In this document: piece after piece, positions 44,392 through 53,134 of the stretch | How positions within the stretch are numbered: position 1 is the first letter of the stretch | How the letters are laid out: the number at the start of each line of letters is the position of its first letter | Assembly (NCBI RefSeq): GCF_900107375.1 | Contig: NZ_FNPT01000021.1 | Coordinates: 7,501-71,500, forward strand | Length of the DNA stretch: 64,000 nt | Direction of reading: 5' to 3' | From: Lysobacter sp. yr284 | GTDB lineage: Bacteria > Pseudomonadota > Gammaproteobacteria > Xanthomonadales > Xanthomonadaceae | Made by a program: the position numbers and the translations under genes | The notes under the pieces: model-generated | What the model saw: the letters and a program-made list of their open reading frames with translations, nothing else | What the model was told of the DNA's origin: nothing | The model's database searches: none

Positions 44392-45856
44392 GTCCGGCGC
44401 CTTGTTTGAAGTGCCTCATGATCGCGGCAACGACGTTTCGCATCGCGTCGTGGGGCGGCAACTCCTCCAACGCGCGGCGCAAGTAGGCGATGGCCCACTC
44501 GGGGGCATCGGCCTTTTCCTGCGCCGGGTTGCTGATCAGTTCGAGGAGTTGGTCGACCGCCTGGATGAACTCCGGCGCCCGGCTCGATTCCATGCCGAAG
44601 ACGTCCTGATAGACATCGTCGGACGACCACGCGAACGGGCTTTCAAGCGGACGCGTGCGAACGGCCCCGGCTGTTGTCTCGCTTGGTTCAAGCCGGCGGA
44701 TGTTCCCCCAGCTGTTCGAGAGCCCGGCCGCGATCAGCGCCGAGTGGGTCGCGATGACTGCATGGCATCCAACCCGGGTGGACAGCACCGTTTGCAGCGT
44801 GGGCAGGTACTCGCGCTGCCAGCCAGGATGCAGGCTGTTCTCCGGTTCGTCGACCAGCACCAGCGAGTCGTCCCTGAGCTCGAACACCAGGTTGGAAAAG
44901 TTGAACAGCCAGTTCCACTGGCCGGAACTCAGATCGCTGTCGCGTTTGGCTTCGTTGGCCTTGTCCGCGAGATGCTGCTTGCCGAGCGGCAGCAAGCTGA
45001 TGCCCTCGATCTCGATCAAGCCCAGATAAAGTAGGTAGCGCCACTCGAGGATCGTGTCGTATCCGAAGAAGATCTTGTGGTCCCGCGGACGCAACCAAAA
45101 CGCGATCTTGGAAGGGACCAGCGAGTTGAGCAGCGCGCGGACCCGTTCTACTTCACTGGGCGTTTCAAGCAGGAACTCCGCGTAAGCGGTCGCGGCGGCC
45201 CGGTCCGGCGCGGAAATGCTGCGATCCCTCTGCAGTTGCCGGACGACCGTGGGTAGCGCGGACAGGTAGTGCTCGAACCCCTGTTTGGATCGGCGACCCC
45301 AAGGGCCGAAGTCAGGTCGGCCGATGGTCCTGTTCGGTACGAAACGAATGCCTGCGCACAGCTCCAAGCCGAGTTTCCAGAAAATCGGTTCAAGGTCCGC
45401 TGACCGTTCGCCGAGAAACGCGGCGTTCTCGATCAGGCTGTATCCGAGCTGCTTTTCATTATTTCGCAGGCTGACGTTTCCGGTGCCCGCCCTTTGCCCG
45501 ATATAGATGTAGCGCCCGCCGTCGGTAGACAAGATTTTCGATAGCTTGCTGAGTTCATAGTTGCGAGGGAAGCGATCCCAGGGCGTGTTGGAGATGGCGA
45601 TGACGTTCGACGGGCGCGGGCCCGCGAACTCCGCCGTAAACTCGATCGGCGGATGGCCATGGCCGCGGTGTTCCGTCCTACCCAGGCCCGCTTCCATCAG
45701 AACCCTGAGCGCCAGGCTCTTCTTGCTGCCGTTCTCGCCGACGAGGACCGTGATCCACGACTGGTCGGGATCCGATGGTGAATCGTCGCCACAAACGACG
45801 AAGGAGGATTCGAAAACGCGGCCGGATGTGCTGATGCTTTTCAGGATCATGGGCAT
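44384..45856 (-). CDS. ABC-type AAA ATPase, Septu PtuA-like
   Basis: A 490-aa cytoplasmic ATPase. Walker A is GENGSKKS (residues 40-47), with Lys where most families have the second Gly. The ABC signature is LSSGQ at 309-313, Walker B LVLVDEPEN ending at 340, and the switch His in IATHS at 371. No TOPRIM domain is present, which argues against an OLD nuclease. It opens the operon ATPase-HNH-AlbA_2. The first ATG is at 45856; an ATG at 45850 is also possible. The role in phage defence is inferred from the pair. Confidence 0.72.
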   Translation of the reverse strand: MPMILKSISTSGRVFESSFVVCGDDSPSDPDQSWITVLVGENGSKKSLALRVLMEAGLGRTEHRGHGHPPIEFTAEFAGPRPSNVIAISNTPWDRFPRNYELSKLSKILSTDGGRYIYIGQRAGTGNVSLRNNEKQLGYSLIENAAFLGERSADLEPIFWKLGLELCAGIRFVPNRTIGRPDFGPWGRRSKQGFEHYLSALPTVVRQLQRDRSISAPDRAAATAYAEFLLETPSEVERVRALLNSLVPSKIAFWLRPRDHKIFFGYDTILEWRYLLYLGLIEIEGISLLPLGKQHLADKANEAKRDSDLSSGQWNWLFNFSNLVFELRDDSLVLVDEPENSLHPGWQREYLPTLQTVLSTRVGCHAVIATHSALIAAGLSNSWGNIRRLEPSETTAGAVRTRPLESPFAWSSDDVYQDVFGMESSRAPEFIQAVDQLLELISNPAQEKADAPEWAIAYLRRALEELPPHDAMRNVVAAIMRHFKQGAGRD

Positions 45857-46389
45857 GTTCGGCGGTCAGCCCGCCCCGGCGACACTCTGCAAGTTGGCTG
45901 GAAAACGCCGGTGCCAACCAGACGATCGGCGGAACTATGTATCGAAGATGTCGGCTAAGGGCAGTCTAGCGGAGACATTGCAGCAAACGAAGCCTCGTCG
46001 GCGACGGGCTTCGGCAGGGCACTGGACGGGCCCGAAGCGGGTGTGCTAGTCCTCCTTGGGGGGGCAGGGTCTAGCCGAGCCGGTTTCGGGCAGGCCACGT
46101 CGGCATGCGTTCGATTGAATGGCGCACGATCTGGATCTCTTGGCTAGCCGCCCCCTTACTTTTCGGCGGCCCGAGTAGTCCGCGACCGGCCCCTCATCGC
46201 CCCACGCCCGCAAACACCCCCATCAGCCCCAATGGCCCTCATCGACCCCCAATGACCCCCACTAGCCCTCACAGTCGGTGGGTCGGCGCGGATGGCAGTG
46301 GCCAGACAGCTGAGAACTGTGGAGTGGTCCCGTTCAGAGCGTCCACAAACCCCTAGGCGATTCAGTAGGCGTTCCGGGTTGAGACCAGA
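45857..46389. other. Gene-poor gap holding repeat module 1
   Basis: No gene is supported. The left part carries the Septu-like operon's upstream region; the right part contains the C-rich array and shared block described as module 1. Confidence 0.5.
46188..46364. repeat. C-rich repeat module 1 (left of DUF3892)
   Basis: About eight degenerate units of CCCYCAY-type sequence with a period near 10-11 bp (46188-46272) are followed 50 bp later by a 43-bp block starting GAGTGGTCCCG and ending GGCGATTCA (46322-46364). A second copy of the whole arrangement lies at 46990-47230. Confidence 0.65.
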
Positions 46390-46740
46390 TTAAGGACACT
46401 CTGGAAGGCTTAGGAGATTGTTGGGCTCGTCTCCATCGTTCTGGGTCTTCAGATACTTTCGCCCATTACGGATAGCCACGATCACCCAGACACTCTGGCC
46501 GCCGACAGAGACATAGAACCTCCAACGACCGGCTTCTATTTCGTCGATGGCGCGCTCAAGCGTCCACTTCCAGTTTCCGCCTCCCTCCGCGGGGTATCCC
46601 CCTACGTGGGTGATACGTTCGTGCGGATTGTGATGTTCGCGTTTATTTATGCACTTGATCTGAGCATCCGTCATTTCGTCCCCCTGTCGGTGCCAAGTGT
46701 GGCAGTACATACAACGGCACAGCATCCGGCTATCGGCCAT
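46390..46740 (-). CDS. DUF3892 domain protein with an N-terminal cysteine motif
   Basis: A 116-aa protein. The DUF3892 pattern is clear: ITHVGGYPAEGGGNWKWTLE, AIDEIEAGRWRFYV, GRKYLKTQNDGDEPNNLLSL ending PEC. An extra N-terminus, MADSRMLCRCMYCHTWH, has a CxxCxxxH arrangement that could bind a metal; an internal ATG (MTDAQIKC) would remove it. DUF3892 has no known reaction. The gene is flanked on both sides by diverged copies of the same C-rich repeat module. Confidence 0.72.
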   Translation of the reverse strand: MADSRMLCRCMYCHTWHRQGDEMTDAQIKCINKREHHNPHERITHVGGYPAEGGGNWKWTLERAIDEIEAGRWRFYVSVGGQSVWVIVAIRNGRKYLKTQNDGDEPNNLLSLPECP

Positions 46741-46989
46741 GAGCCTGATCGGCCGAACAAAACAGCCACGCTACGGCGGGGCTTTCCTGCCCTGACATGA
46801 GTTGCCGGGATTTCGTGGATACCCGCAGGTAAGCACAGAAGCGGGCGAGGGCAGAGCAGTGGGCGCGCCGGTTGGGCATCAACTGTCTCGCGGGACTAGC
46901 AATCGCCCGGAAGCAATCGCCCGGCAGGAGCCAGGTCGCGAGGCGCAGACCGGTCCACGCTTGGGGCAAATGCCGCGGGATCGGTTGTC

Positions 46990-47230
46990 TCTCCCCCAGA
47001 GCCCCTCATTCGCCCCCACTAGCCCTCATTAGCCCATCAAGAGGGTTTGAACCGGGCTCCCGTGGCTCCACCAACCCCCAGTGGCCCCCATCGGCCCTCA
47101 TTTTCCCCCAACGACCCTCAAGAGCCCTCACGATGCGGAGCCGGTAAGAGTGGTGTTGGTCAGCGTAAGCGAGTTGGGACCCGTTGAGTGGTCCCGCCCG
47201 GGGAGCGTCCACCAAACGCCGGGCGATTCA
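46990..47230. repeat. C-rich repeat module 2 (right of DUF3892)
   Basis: About twelve degenerate CCCYCAY units (46990-47133, interrupted once) precede a 45-bp block GAGTGGTCCCG...GGGCGATTCA (47186-47230). The block matches the module 1 block closely: both contain AGCGTCCAC and GGCGATTCA at nearly equal spacing. The complementary strand has many GGGG runs. Confidence 0.65.
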
Positions 47231-47287
47231 CTCTCACGACGTAAACATTGTGGTGTCGATGCTCAATAGACCCGGCACAGTCAGTGG

Positions 47288-47309
47288 CTGCTTTCGACCC
47301 AAAGCGGAC
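47288..47309. repeat. Dispersed imperfect palindrome, copy
   Basis: CTGCTTTCG-ACCC-AAAGCGGAC, arms GCTTT and AAAGC; related to copies at 38045, 41964 and 50921. Confidence 0.5.
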
Positions 47310-47525
47310 GCCCGCAGGGGGCAGGCGACCGGAGGCGCACTCGCGTCTGCAGCCAAACTACGAACTCTGGACGGCGCGCCGCGAGTCCTGGTTATAGACC
47401 TTCCCACTCACACAGCGATACGAACGCGTTCGTGAAAGCACGAGTCGCTTCGATGGGTAGGTTCCCCGCGCTTGCCTTCGTTGCCGTAGGCCGGCTTGGC
47501 CGCAGGGGACCGGTGCTTGGAGTCA

Positions 47526-49157
47526 TCAGCTTGGAAAGCGGCGCAGCGAGTGGCTATCGGTGATGGTGATGTCCGCTGTCACGGCAGCCTCGAGAGCCTG
47601 CTGCTTGGCGACCAACGCCTCGGCGAGGCTGGTCGACTTCGCTCCTTCCGCGACATCCAGCTCGTTCTTCGCTTCCTTCACGGCGTCCCAGAGCTGCTGA
47701 TTGTCTCGATCGGCTTCAGCTCGCTTGCGAGCTAGCGCCAGCGTCGCATGCGCTTCGCGGACCAGATCTCTCTTGATCTCGTACAGGCGGACTTTGTCGT
47801 GGAAATTCACCATCTTCTGCTCGAAGATGGAGGCATTGGTAATACGGGTCGTGTCCCTTTGGCGTCGCGCCACAGCCTCCGCGTCTTCCTTGGCCTTACG
47901 CGTGGCAGGGTCAAGGTTCGCCATCAGTACATCGCGGATCTCCTTCTGGTCGCCGTCGAATTTCTGGCTGATGGTGTAGAGGAACTTGTTGACGTTGCGC
48001 GTCTCCGTAACGACGACAGTAAAGTTGATGGGTTGCTGGGTCGTCAGTCGGGTCTCGAGCGCGCGGAGCCCTTCTTCCTGGGTCGAAGACCAGCCTTGGC
48101 CCGGTTCGGCAAAGGCCGGCTTGTCGATTCTGCGACCGCAAAGTTCATCCGGATCAGGCTTGGAGAGCGCCTTTAACGCCTCCTTCTTCTTTTCGTCCGT
48201 GTCCGTTCCGGCCTCGATCTCTGCGACCTTGGCATCGATGTAGGCCTTGGCCGCACCGGCGCGCTCACTGCACAGGGTCTGATAGCTGGTGACCAGCGCG
48301 CCCACCGTGTCGTCCACGGCGGGCATCGTGACCCAACCAGACGTCGGACCGACGCCTTCCTTGGCCACGAATGTTTCCGGCGCTGGCACGAACGGCCCCT
48401 TCAGCAACGCGATCGAGTTGCCGGTGGCGGCCGGGTTGGTCATCTCGATCGCGATGGTCATTTGCTCGACCTTGCGTCCTTTTGACAGCTTACCGCGATA
48501 GGAGAGGCTGTACAGGTCGAAGGCCAGGGCTGTGCCGTCACTTGATACGCGTATCGGGATGAGCGCATCGAGTGTGGGCTTTCCATCGGACTCCAGATGT
48601 GCGGAAGTGACCTCGAGGCAGCCATTTTCCCCAAACCACGAGCGCTCGCGCGTCCTGGGCAGATAGTCGTACGCGTATCCCGCAGTGATCCCCGTGTAGT
48701 GCCGGGTCTTGCGATCCTCGCCGGAAGCAGCGCGCAGTGCCGTCGACAAAGACGCCAAGCCGGTGTCGATGACCTTCGGGAGCACCGCAGTAAGCAGGGC
48801 GGTCCCCACTCCGCTTTCGAGGGTCATGGTTAGCTTGCATGGCTCCTCGTCCGGGGGGATCAACCTCACTCGGAGTGTCGTCTCCGCGGGGTATCGGCTT
48901 GAAGGCACGGGGTTGTCGCCGCGTTCAGTCGCGGGGGAACCCTTTTTTTTCTCTTCCGAATCTGAAGCGAGCAGCGGGTTCTTGTACTTCCCATCGGCCG
49001 GGGTCGATGGCGTTTGCGTCGCAGCTTCTGCAGGTTTCTCCGGCTCAGACGGCTCAGGCGGCTTCTCTCCCTTCGCAGGTTGCTCGGCAAGCAGGTCGAT
49101 CGGGATCGTCAACATGACGACGGCGAAAAGCCACGCGCATAGGTTCATCGAGGCCAT
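47526..49157 (-). CDS. Exported protein, partner of the trypsin-like protease, unknown fold
   Basis: A 543-aa precursor starting MASMNLCAWLFAVVMLTIPI (signal peptide, cleavage near LLA-EQ). An Glu/Pro/Lys-rich linker follows (about 22-75), then a globular region with few recognisable landmarks. A C-terminal helical and probably coiled-coil stretch (VRLYEIKRDLVREAHATLAL, KRAEADRDNQQLWDAVKEAK) ends the protein. Two cysteine pairs could form disulfides. The start lies 2 bp after the protease stop, so the genes are coupled. It may be the substrate, inhibitor or envelope target of the protease. No homologous family is recognised. Confidence 0.65.
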   Translation of the reverse strand: MASMNLCAWLFAVVMLTIPIDLLAEQPAKGEKPPEPSEPEKPAEAATQTPSTPADGKYKNPLLASDSEEKKKGSPATERGDNPVPSSRYPAETTLRVRLIPPDEEPCKLTMTLESGVGTALLTAVLPKVIDTGLASLSTALRAASGEDRKTRHYTGITAGYAYDYLPRTRERSWFGENGCLEVTSAHLESDGKPTLDALIPIRVSSDGTALAFDLYSLSYRGKLSKGRKVEQMTIAIEMTNPAATGNSIALLKGPFVPAPETFVAKEGVGPTSGWVTMPAVDDTVGALVTSYQTLCSERAGAAKAYIDAKVAEIEAGTDTDEKKKEALKALSKPDPDELCGRRIDKPAFAEPGQGWSSTQEEGLRALETRLTTQQPINFTVVVTETRNVNKFLYTISQKFDGDQKEIRDVLMANLDPATRKAKEDAEAVARRQRDTTRITNASIFEQKMVNFHDKVRLYEIKRDLVREAHATLALARKRAEADRDNQQLWDAVKEAKNELDVAEGAKSTSLAEALVAKQQALEAAVTADITITDSHSLRRFPS

Positions 49158-49159
49158 TG

Positions 49160-50611
49160 TCAGTTCTTCTGGTCGTCCGAGTCGCGCACGGCCAGGATCT
49201 TGGCCATGAACGCCGGGGCGCGCACGGCGCCGTTGAGGTTGACCTGTTGGTTTTGCATCAGCGCCGGGCAGGCTTTTCCGAGCTGGGCGTAGGGACCGAG
49301 GTGGATACCCGTGATCGCGACGCCGGCGGAGTCTGACGAGCGGCCGATGATCGCGGCGCCGCTGGCACCTTGGGTCGAGTGGCAAACATGGAGCGCGCAC
49401 GTGTGACTGCTCGACGCGGTCACGCAAGGTGCGTTGCGGGTCCACCGCATGCCGAGTACGCTGGGTGGAACGTTGCGGTTCGTCATGTCCCTATCGTCGC
49501 GCACGATGCCCGCAGGTCCCGCAACCCAGGCCTGTTGCACGCCTTCCTCGGGGTCGAACCGGACTTCAGGAATATCGGGGATGACGGCGTCCAGGGTGAA
49601 GGCGATGAAGTCGTCGGCCGCGGACAGAGGCCGCTGGCTTCGTGGGAGGTACTTCGCGTCGTCTGCATCGAGCCAGTTCACAGCCAACCGCGGCCCCACC
49701 TTCACTGATGCATACTGGGGAACCACGCGTTGGAAGTAGACCTCGCCGTCGTCCCACGCTTCGCCGGTTTCGGTACGGGCCGTTGGACGTCGGACGTCGT
49801 AGAAGCAATGGCGCGCGGAGACGATCGTATTTTCGTCGACCAGGAAGGCCGAACAGAACGCCTCCCTGGTTTCAACTCCGTCGTGACCTGTTATGGCGCG
49901 TTCCAGCACACCCAAGATCTTGATCGCGCCCGAATCCCGCACATAGGCCGGCAGTGCGAGAAGCTCCTGGCCCGGGACGAGCGTACCGAGGCAAGCCCGA
50001 TCAAACTCACCGATGGCCGCAGAACTCAAATGTTCATCAGGAACGAGCCGCTGCACCTTGCTCATCTGGTTGCTGGACACGGCGCATACCTCCTCCTGCG
50101 GCGTAGAAGGAGCCGATTTCGTGTTCAGCAGAAGTGCCAATGTCTTGTCCGCGGACTCGCGTGACACTATCTGTTGGGTGGCGTACGCCCCTAACCGACG
50201 GGGGAAGTCAAGCACCGAAAGATCGAACGAAGCGCGCAGTCGATCGTAGTGGGCTTTATTGGCGCTACCGAATATCGTTTTCGGCACGGACAGGACCCGG
50301 CTTTCCCCGTCCTTGGCAATCTTGACCTGCGGCAACAGCTGGTCCCAAGCCTCCAGGCGCGACGCGGCTTCAGGCGACAACTTCACCAGGCGCACTAGAA
50401 GCAGGTCGTCCTTCACCGCATCGCCGTCGGCGACATCTTCTGCGATGGCGGCCTGGATGACGGAGTCCACTTCGCTGACTTCGTCTGCCGCGACTTCCGC
50501 GTAGACGACCTTGCCCTCTTCGGCCCATACCGGCAGTCCGGCGCCAGCGAGGAGGGTGGCGAGGACCCCGCGTGCGAGTCGGGCGGCTAACCCCACGGAC
50601 TGAGTCGGCAT
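49160..50611 (-). CDS. Secreted trypsin-like serine protease
   Basis: A 483-aa precursor with a signal peptide (RLARGVLATLLAGAGLPVWA-EE). Residues 30-240 are unassigned. The chymotrypsin-fold domain then has the catalytic His in FCSAFLVDENTIVSARHCFY, an Asp in SAADDFIAFTLD, and the serine in STQGASGAAIIGR (GxSG form rather than GDSGG). Cysteines around HTCALHVCHS suggest disulfides. The RBS AAGGAG is well placed before ATG 50611. It is first gene of a two-gene operon with the exported partner. An exported protease is unusual cargo among intracellular defence genes. Confidence 0.75.
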   Translation of the reverse strand: MPTQSVGLAARLARGVLATLLAGAGLPVWAEEGKVVYAEVAADEVSEVDSVIQAAIAEDVADGDAVKDDLLLVRLVKLSPEAASRLEAWDQLLPQVKIAKDGESRVLSVPKTIFGSANKAHYDRLRASFDLSVLDFPRRLGAYATQQIVSRESADKTLALLLNTKSAPSTPQEEVCAVSSNQMSKVQRLVPDEHLSSAAIGEFDRACLGTLVPGQELLALPAYVRDSGAIKILGVLERAITGHDGVETREAFCSAFLVDENTIVSARHCFYDVRRPTARTETGEAWDDGEVYFQRVVPQYASVKVGPRLAVNWLDADDAKYLPRSQRPLSAADDFIAFTLDAVIPDIPEVRFDPEEGVQQAWVAGPAGIVRDDRDMTNRNVPPSVLGMRWTRNAPCVTASSSHTCALHVCHSTQGASGAAIIGRSSDSAGVAITGIHLGPYAQLGKACPALMQNQQVNLNGAVRAPAFMAKILAVRDSDDQKN

Positions 50612-51846
50612 GTTGCACTCCTTTGCGTCGGTCCATTGGGCGGCATGCGTATGGCTCCTGATCTCCGCAGCCCTTCTGCGTGTGAACGTTCAAGCCTGCA
50701 GGGAGCGGCCACTCGGGCGACGAACGGATGGCTGGACCTCGTTCAGTCATATTTCTTGCGTCGACGACCCCGCGTGCAGACCGTCCTTTGTCATCGTCCA
50801 CGGCAACAAGTCTGCTTCGAGCCGCACCGAAGCCCGAAAAAAGGACCCAAGCCGGCTACCTCACTTAGGGCGCGCTTCCGACTCGAAATCTGGATGAGTG
50901 CGGAGCCCAGCTCTGTGGCCAATGTTTGCTTCTGGCCGATTTCCGCCAGTCAGGTTGGCACCGACGACTTCGACTTGGCGGTCGCCGATTACCCTGCCAA
51001 GCAGCGCTGCGACCTCACACTGACCTCTAGAGCCACCGAATCGCTGTGCTTATCGCGCGAGGCCTGGCCTGCCGAAGGCGCCGTGTTAGCAGGGTTTGAC
51101 GGGGCAACCTCACGTCCAGCAGCGGCATGTGCGAGTTGCTGCCCACAGGAAGCGCTTATTGCCCCGGTGGGTACGATGAGGTGTGCGTGGAGCCCGGTCA
51201 GACGGTGCGAGGCACAAATGGCACCCTGATTCATATCCGATGACGTCGACGCCTAAGGCACGCTCAACAGGCACCTGCGCTATGAAGTAGATACTCCGAA
51301 AATCAGCGCTTATCTACGAGCATCTGTGGAAAAGACCACCTGAATAGAACCTCGCCCCCGGTGATACCAGGGTTGTTGTAAATAGCGAACAACTCCGCTT
51401 TAGCCAGTGCTGGAACTCAATGGCGTTCGCGCCGCGATTCCAACGCCGCCAATTGCGCACCTGCTTCGACCTCCGAATAGGCGGAGCGCCACCGGTTTCC
51501 CAACGGAACCAATACCGACATGATCAAGCCATAGTCGCCAAACGGCTCCAGCCGCCGATCGCGAGGCTCACGGTGACAATGGGCCTGGCACGGGCTTCCG
51601 CAACGCATCCTCGGGCCATGATCGCCCCGGCTTTCAGGCACGAAACCCGCTATTCGGGCCTCTTCGGCAAGCGGCTCGACCACCGGCAGTTCCTGCAGGC
51701 ATCCAGATGCTTGGCCGAAGTCCGGCGTCAACAGCCCCGGGGCTCCAAAAGGTCGGCATTGGTATCGCCGGGCGTTACCGACTCCGATACGAGCGGGTGC
51801 GTCCTGGGAGCAAACACCCCTCATGAGACCTGTCGATATGGTGCGC
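50612..51846. other. Gene-poor stretch, possible degraded sequence
   Basis: About 1.2 kb without a convincing gene on either strand. Long open frames at 50636-51229 and 51417-52019 lack any recognisable domain and change coding character along their length. One dispersed palindrome copy lies at 50921-50950. Probably promoter region plus eroded cargo. Confidence 0.45.
50921..50950. repeat. Dispersed imperfect palindrome, copy
   Basis: AATGTTTGCTTCTGGCCGAT followed by TTCCGCCAGT; the core GCTTCTGGCCGAT resembles, in reverse, the copy at 41964. Confidence 0.45.
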
Positions 51847-52374
51847 CTAGGCGCGCCCGGCTCGAATCTGCAGATCCACTTCTGTAGCAGCGCGCATCCG
51901 AATGAAGTCAGATTCTGGAACCCATTCGTATTGCTGCGTAAAGGGCAAGTAGACCTGGATGCTCCACATATCGCCTGTTCGATTAGCAGCAAACGGATGA
52001 AATATCTCACCATTCGCATCCACCCGATCGATGCGAAACAAAAGGCTACGCGGGTAGCGACTCGATTCCTCAGAAAGCCGCGCCTCCATCATCGTCCAGA
52101 CCGCCTGCGTCGAATAGCCTGGATGGCTATCCCGATTAGCGCCCTCCAATGCATCACGGATTGATTCTTCCGCAGAACGATATGCAGCCGCGATTCCGAT
52201 TTCATCGAAGGGAACTTCGGGAATCACGTACGGCGGCCCCACCGTCCAATCCTCGTGCAGATCTTCGCCCAACTCGATGGCAAGGATCGTTCGACGTCCC
52301 ACGTCCGTACAGCGCCAACGCTGTCCAGTGGTAGAAAAGAACACGGTACCCAGGTCAAAGTCTTCAAGTCTCAT
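51847..52374 (-). CDS. Hypothetical protein
   Basis: A 175-aa soluble protein starting MRLEDFDLGTVFFSTTGQRW with GAGG six bases upstream. Features are RWRCTDVGRRTILAIELGED near the N-terminus, GPPYVIPEVPFDEI and YRSAEESIRDALEG. It reminds me of a widespread hypothetical family opening 'LEDF..GT.F....G.RWRCTDVG.RTI.AI', but I know of no function. A 200-bp gap separates it from the next small gene downstream of tniQ. It reads as ordinary coding sequence. Confidence 0.6.
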   Translation of the reverse strand: MRLEDFDLGTVFFSTTGQRWRCTDVGRRTILAIELGEDLHEDWTVGPPYVIPEVPFDEIGIAAAYRSAEESIRDALEGANRDSHPGYSTQAVWTMMEARLSEESSRYPRSLLFRIDRVDANGEIFHPFAANRTGDMWSIQVYLPFTQQYEWVPESDFIRMRAATEVDLQIRAGRA

Positions 52375-52575
52375 GGCGGCCTCATTTCATAACCGGGTCA
52401 CGGTTGGCCACCGGCGCCCGCCAATGCGGCAACCAGCGCGCTCTTCCGCGTGTACGTCGGCGTATTGCCCAGCAATCGCTGGGCGTCATGCAGGTGAGCA
52501 AACGTGCGCATAGCTGAAAAAGGGGAAGGCAGTCCATTGAACTTCAAAACGTTAGGACAGGGCGTGGTTATACGA

Positions 52576-52917
52576 TCAATAGAAGTCCGATGCGCTTTGA
52601 CGGTAGCTGTCGTAAGCCCGCTGGCATGCCGCCGCGTCGACCTCCTCAGCTCCAGGCGAATGGCGCCGGGCGATCTTCAATGCCACCGGATACCAGAGGC
52701 GGAACTCATCGAACGTGAGTCCTGGACCACTTCGGGCGGCCTCGTACTCGGGCCCCAGAAAGCGCTCGTTGTCCACGTTGTACGTTCGAAGCGTTCGCAC
52801 GGCCTGGTTCGCCAGACGGACGGCATCGACCGAATGATCGGACAGTGCGGCATAGCGCGCGGCCCATACGAGCTGTTCACGCGCTGTCATCGTGCTCCAT
52901 GGAAGTGCGGGATCCAT
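52576..52917 (-). CDS. Small hypothetical protein
   Basis: A 113-aa mostly helical protein (MDPALPWSTMTAREQLVWAA...). The second half, GLTFDEFRLWYPVALKIARR, has regular amphipathic helices. No domain or signal peptide is seen. It lies between tniQ and the 51847 gene on the same strand, so it may be read from the transposition operon. Coding status is supported mainly by length and composition. Confidence 0.5.
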   Translation of the reverse strand: MDPALPWSTMTAREQLVWAARYAALSDHSVDAVRLANQAVRTLRTYNVDNERFLGPEYEAARSGPGLTFDEFRLWYPVALKIARRHSPGAEEVDAAACQRAYDSYRQSASDFY

Positions 52918-53134
52918 AGCGACCTACCGTCGTCTGTCCAACAAAAAAGGACTCTTTACCGATCCTTCCACCGGCGCGTCTCACACCATGCGACACTCGA
53001 CGCCAACTCCGTTATGTAAAGCGGCCTCGGCACGTTCAGATGCTTGATCGAGTTGCACCAGGCGGGGCCGATCACGCGCCTTGGGAGTCGGGATCGTCAG
53101 CCGTATAGGCCTTGATCGGATAGCTGTTGCGCAT

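Larger units (their letters stand above)
46741..47525. other. Gene-poor gap holding repeat module 2
   Basis: About 785 bp between DUF3892 and the secreted-protein gene with no supportable gene; contents are the second C-rich module and one copy of the dispersed palindrome. Confidence 0.5.

Noticed and set aside
44384-45856. OLD-family nuclease (Gabija GajA-like)
   Set aside because: The ATPase motifs fit, but no TOPRIM domain follows and the neighbour is an HNH nuclease, not a UvrD-like helicase.
47041-47090. Stretch GAGGGTTTGAACCGGG...GGCTCCACCAA resembling the 3' end of a tRNA
   Set aside because: No matching acceptor, D or anticodon arm upstream, and the similarity falls inside the degenerate C-rich array, so chance is likelier.
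46188-47133. C-rich arrays as a CRISPR array
   Set aside because: The repeat unit is about 10 bp and degenerate, there are no spacers of constant length, and no cas gene lies in the window.
51417-52019. Possible RND efflux or transposase remnant in the 50612-51846 gap
   Set aside because: A short GAIMARGCVAEARARPIVTVS-like run in one minus-strand frame recalls an RND pump, but the match is too short and the frame is broken on both sides.
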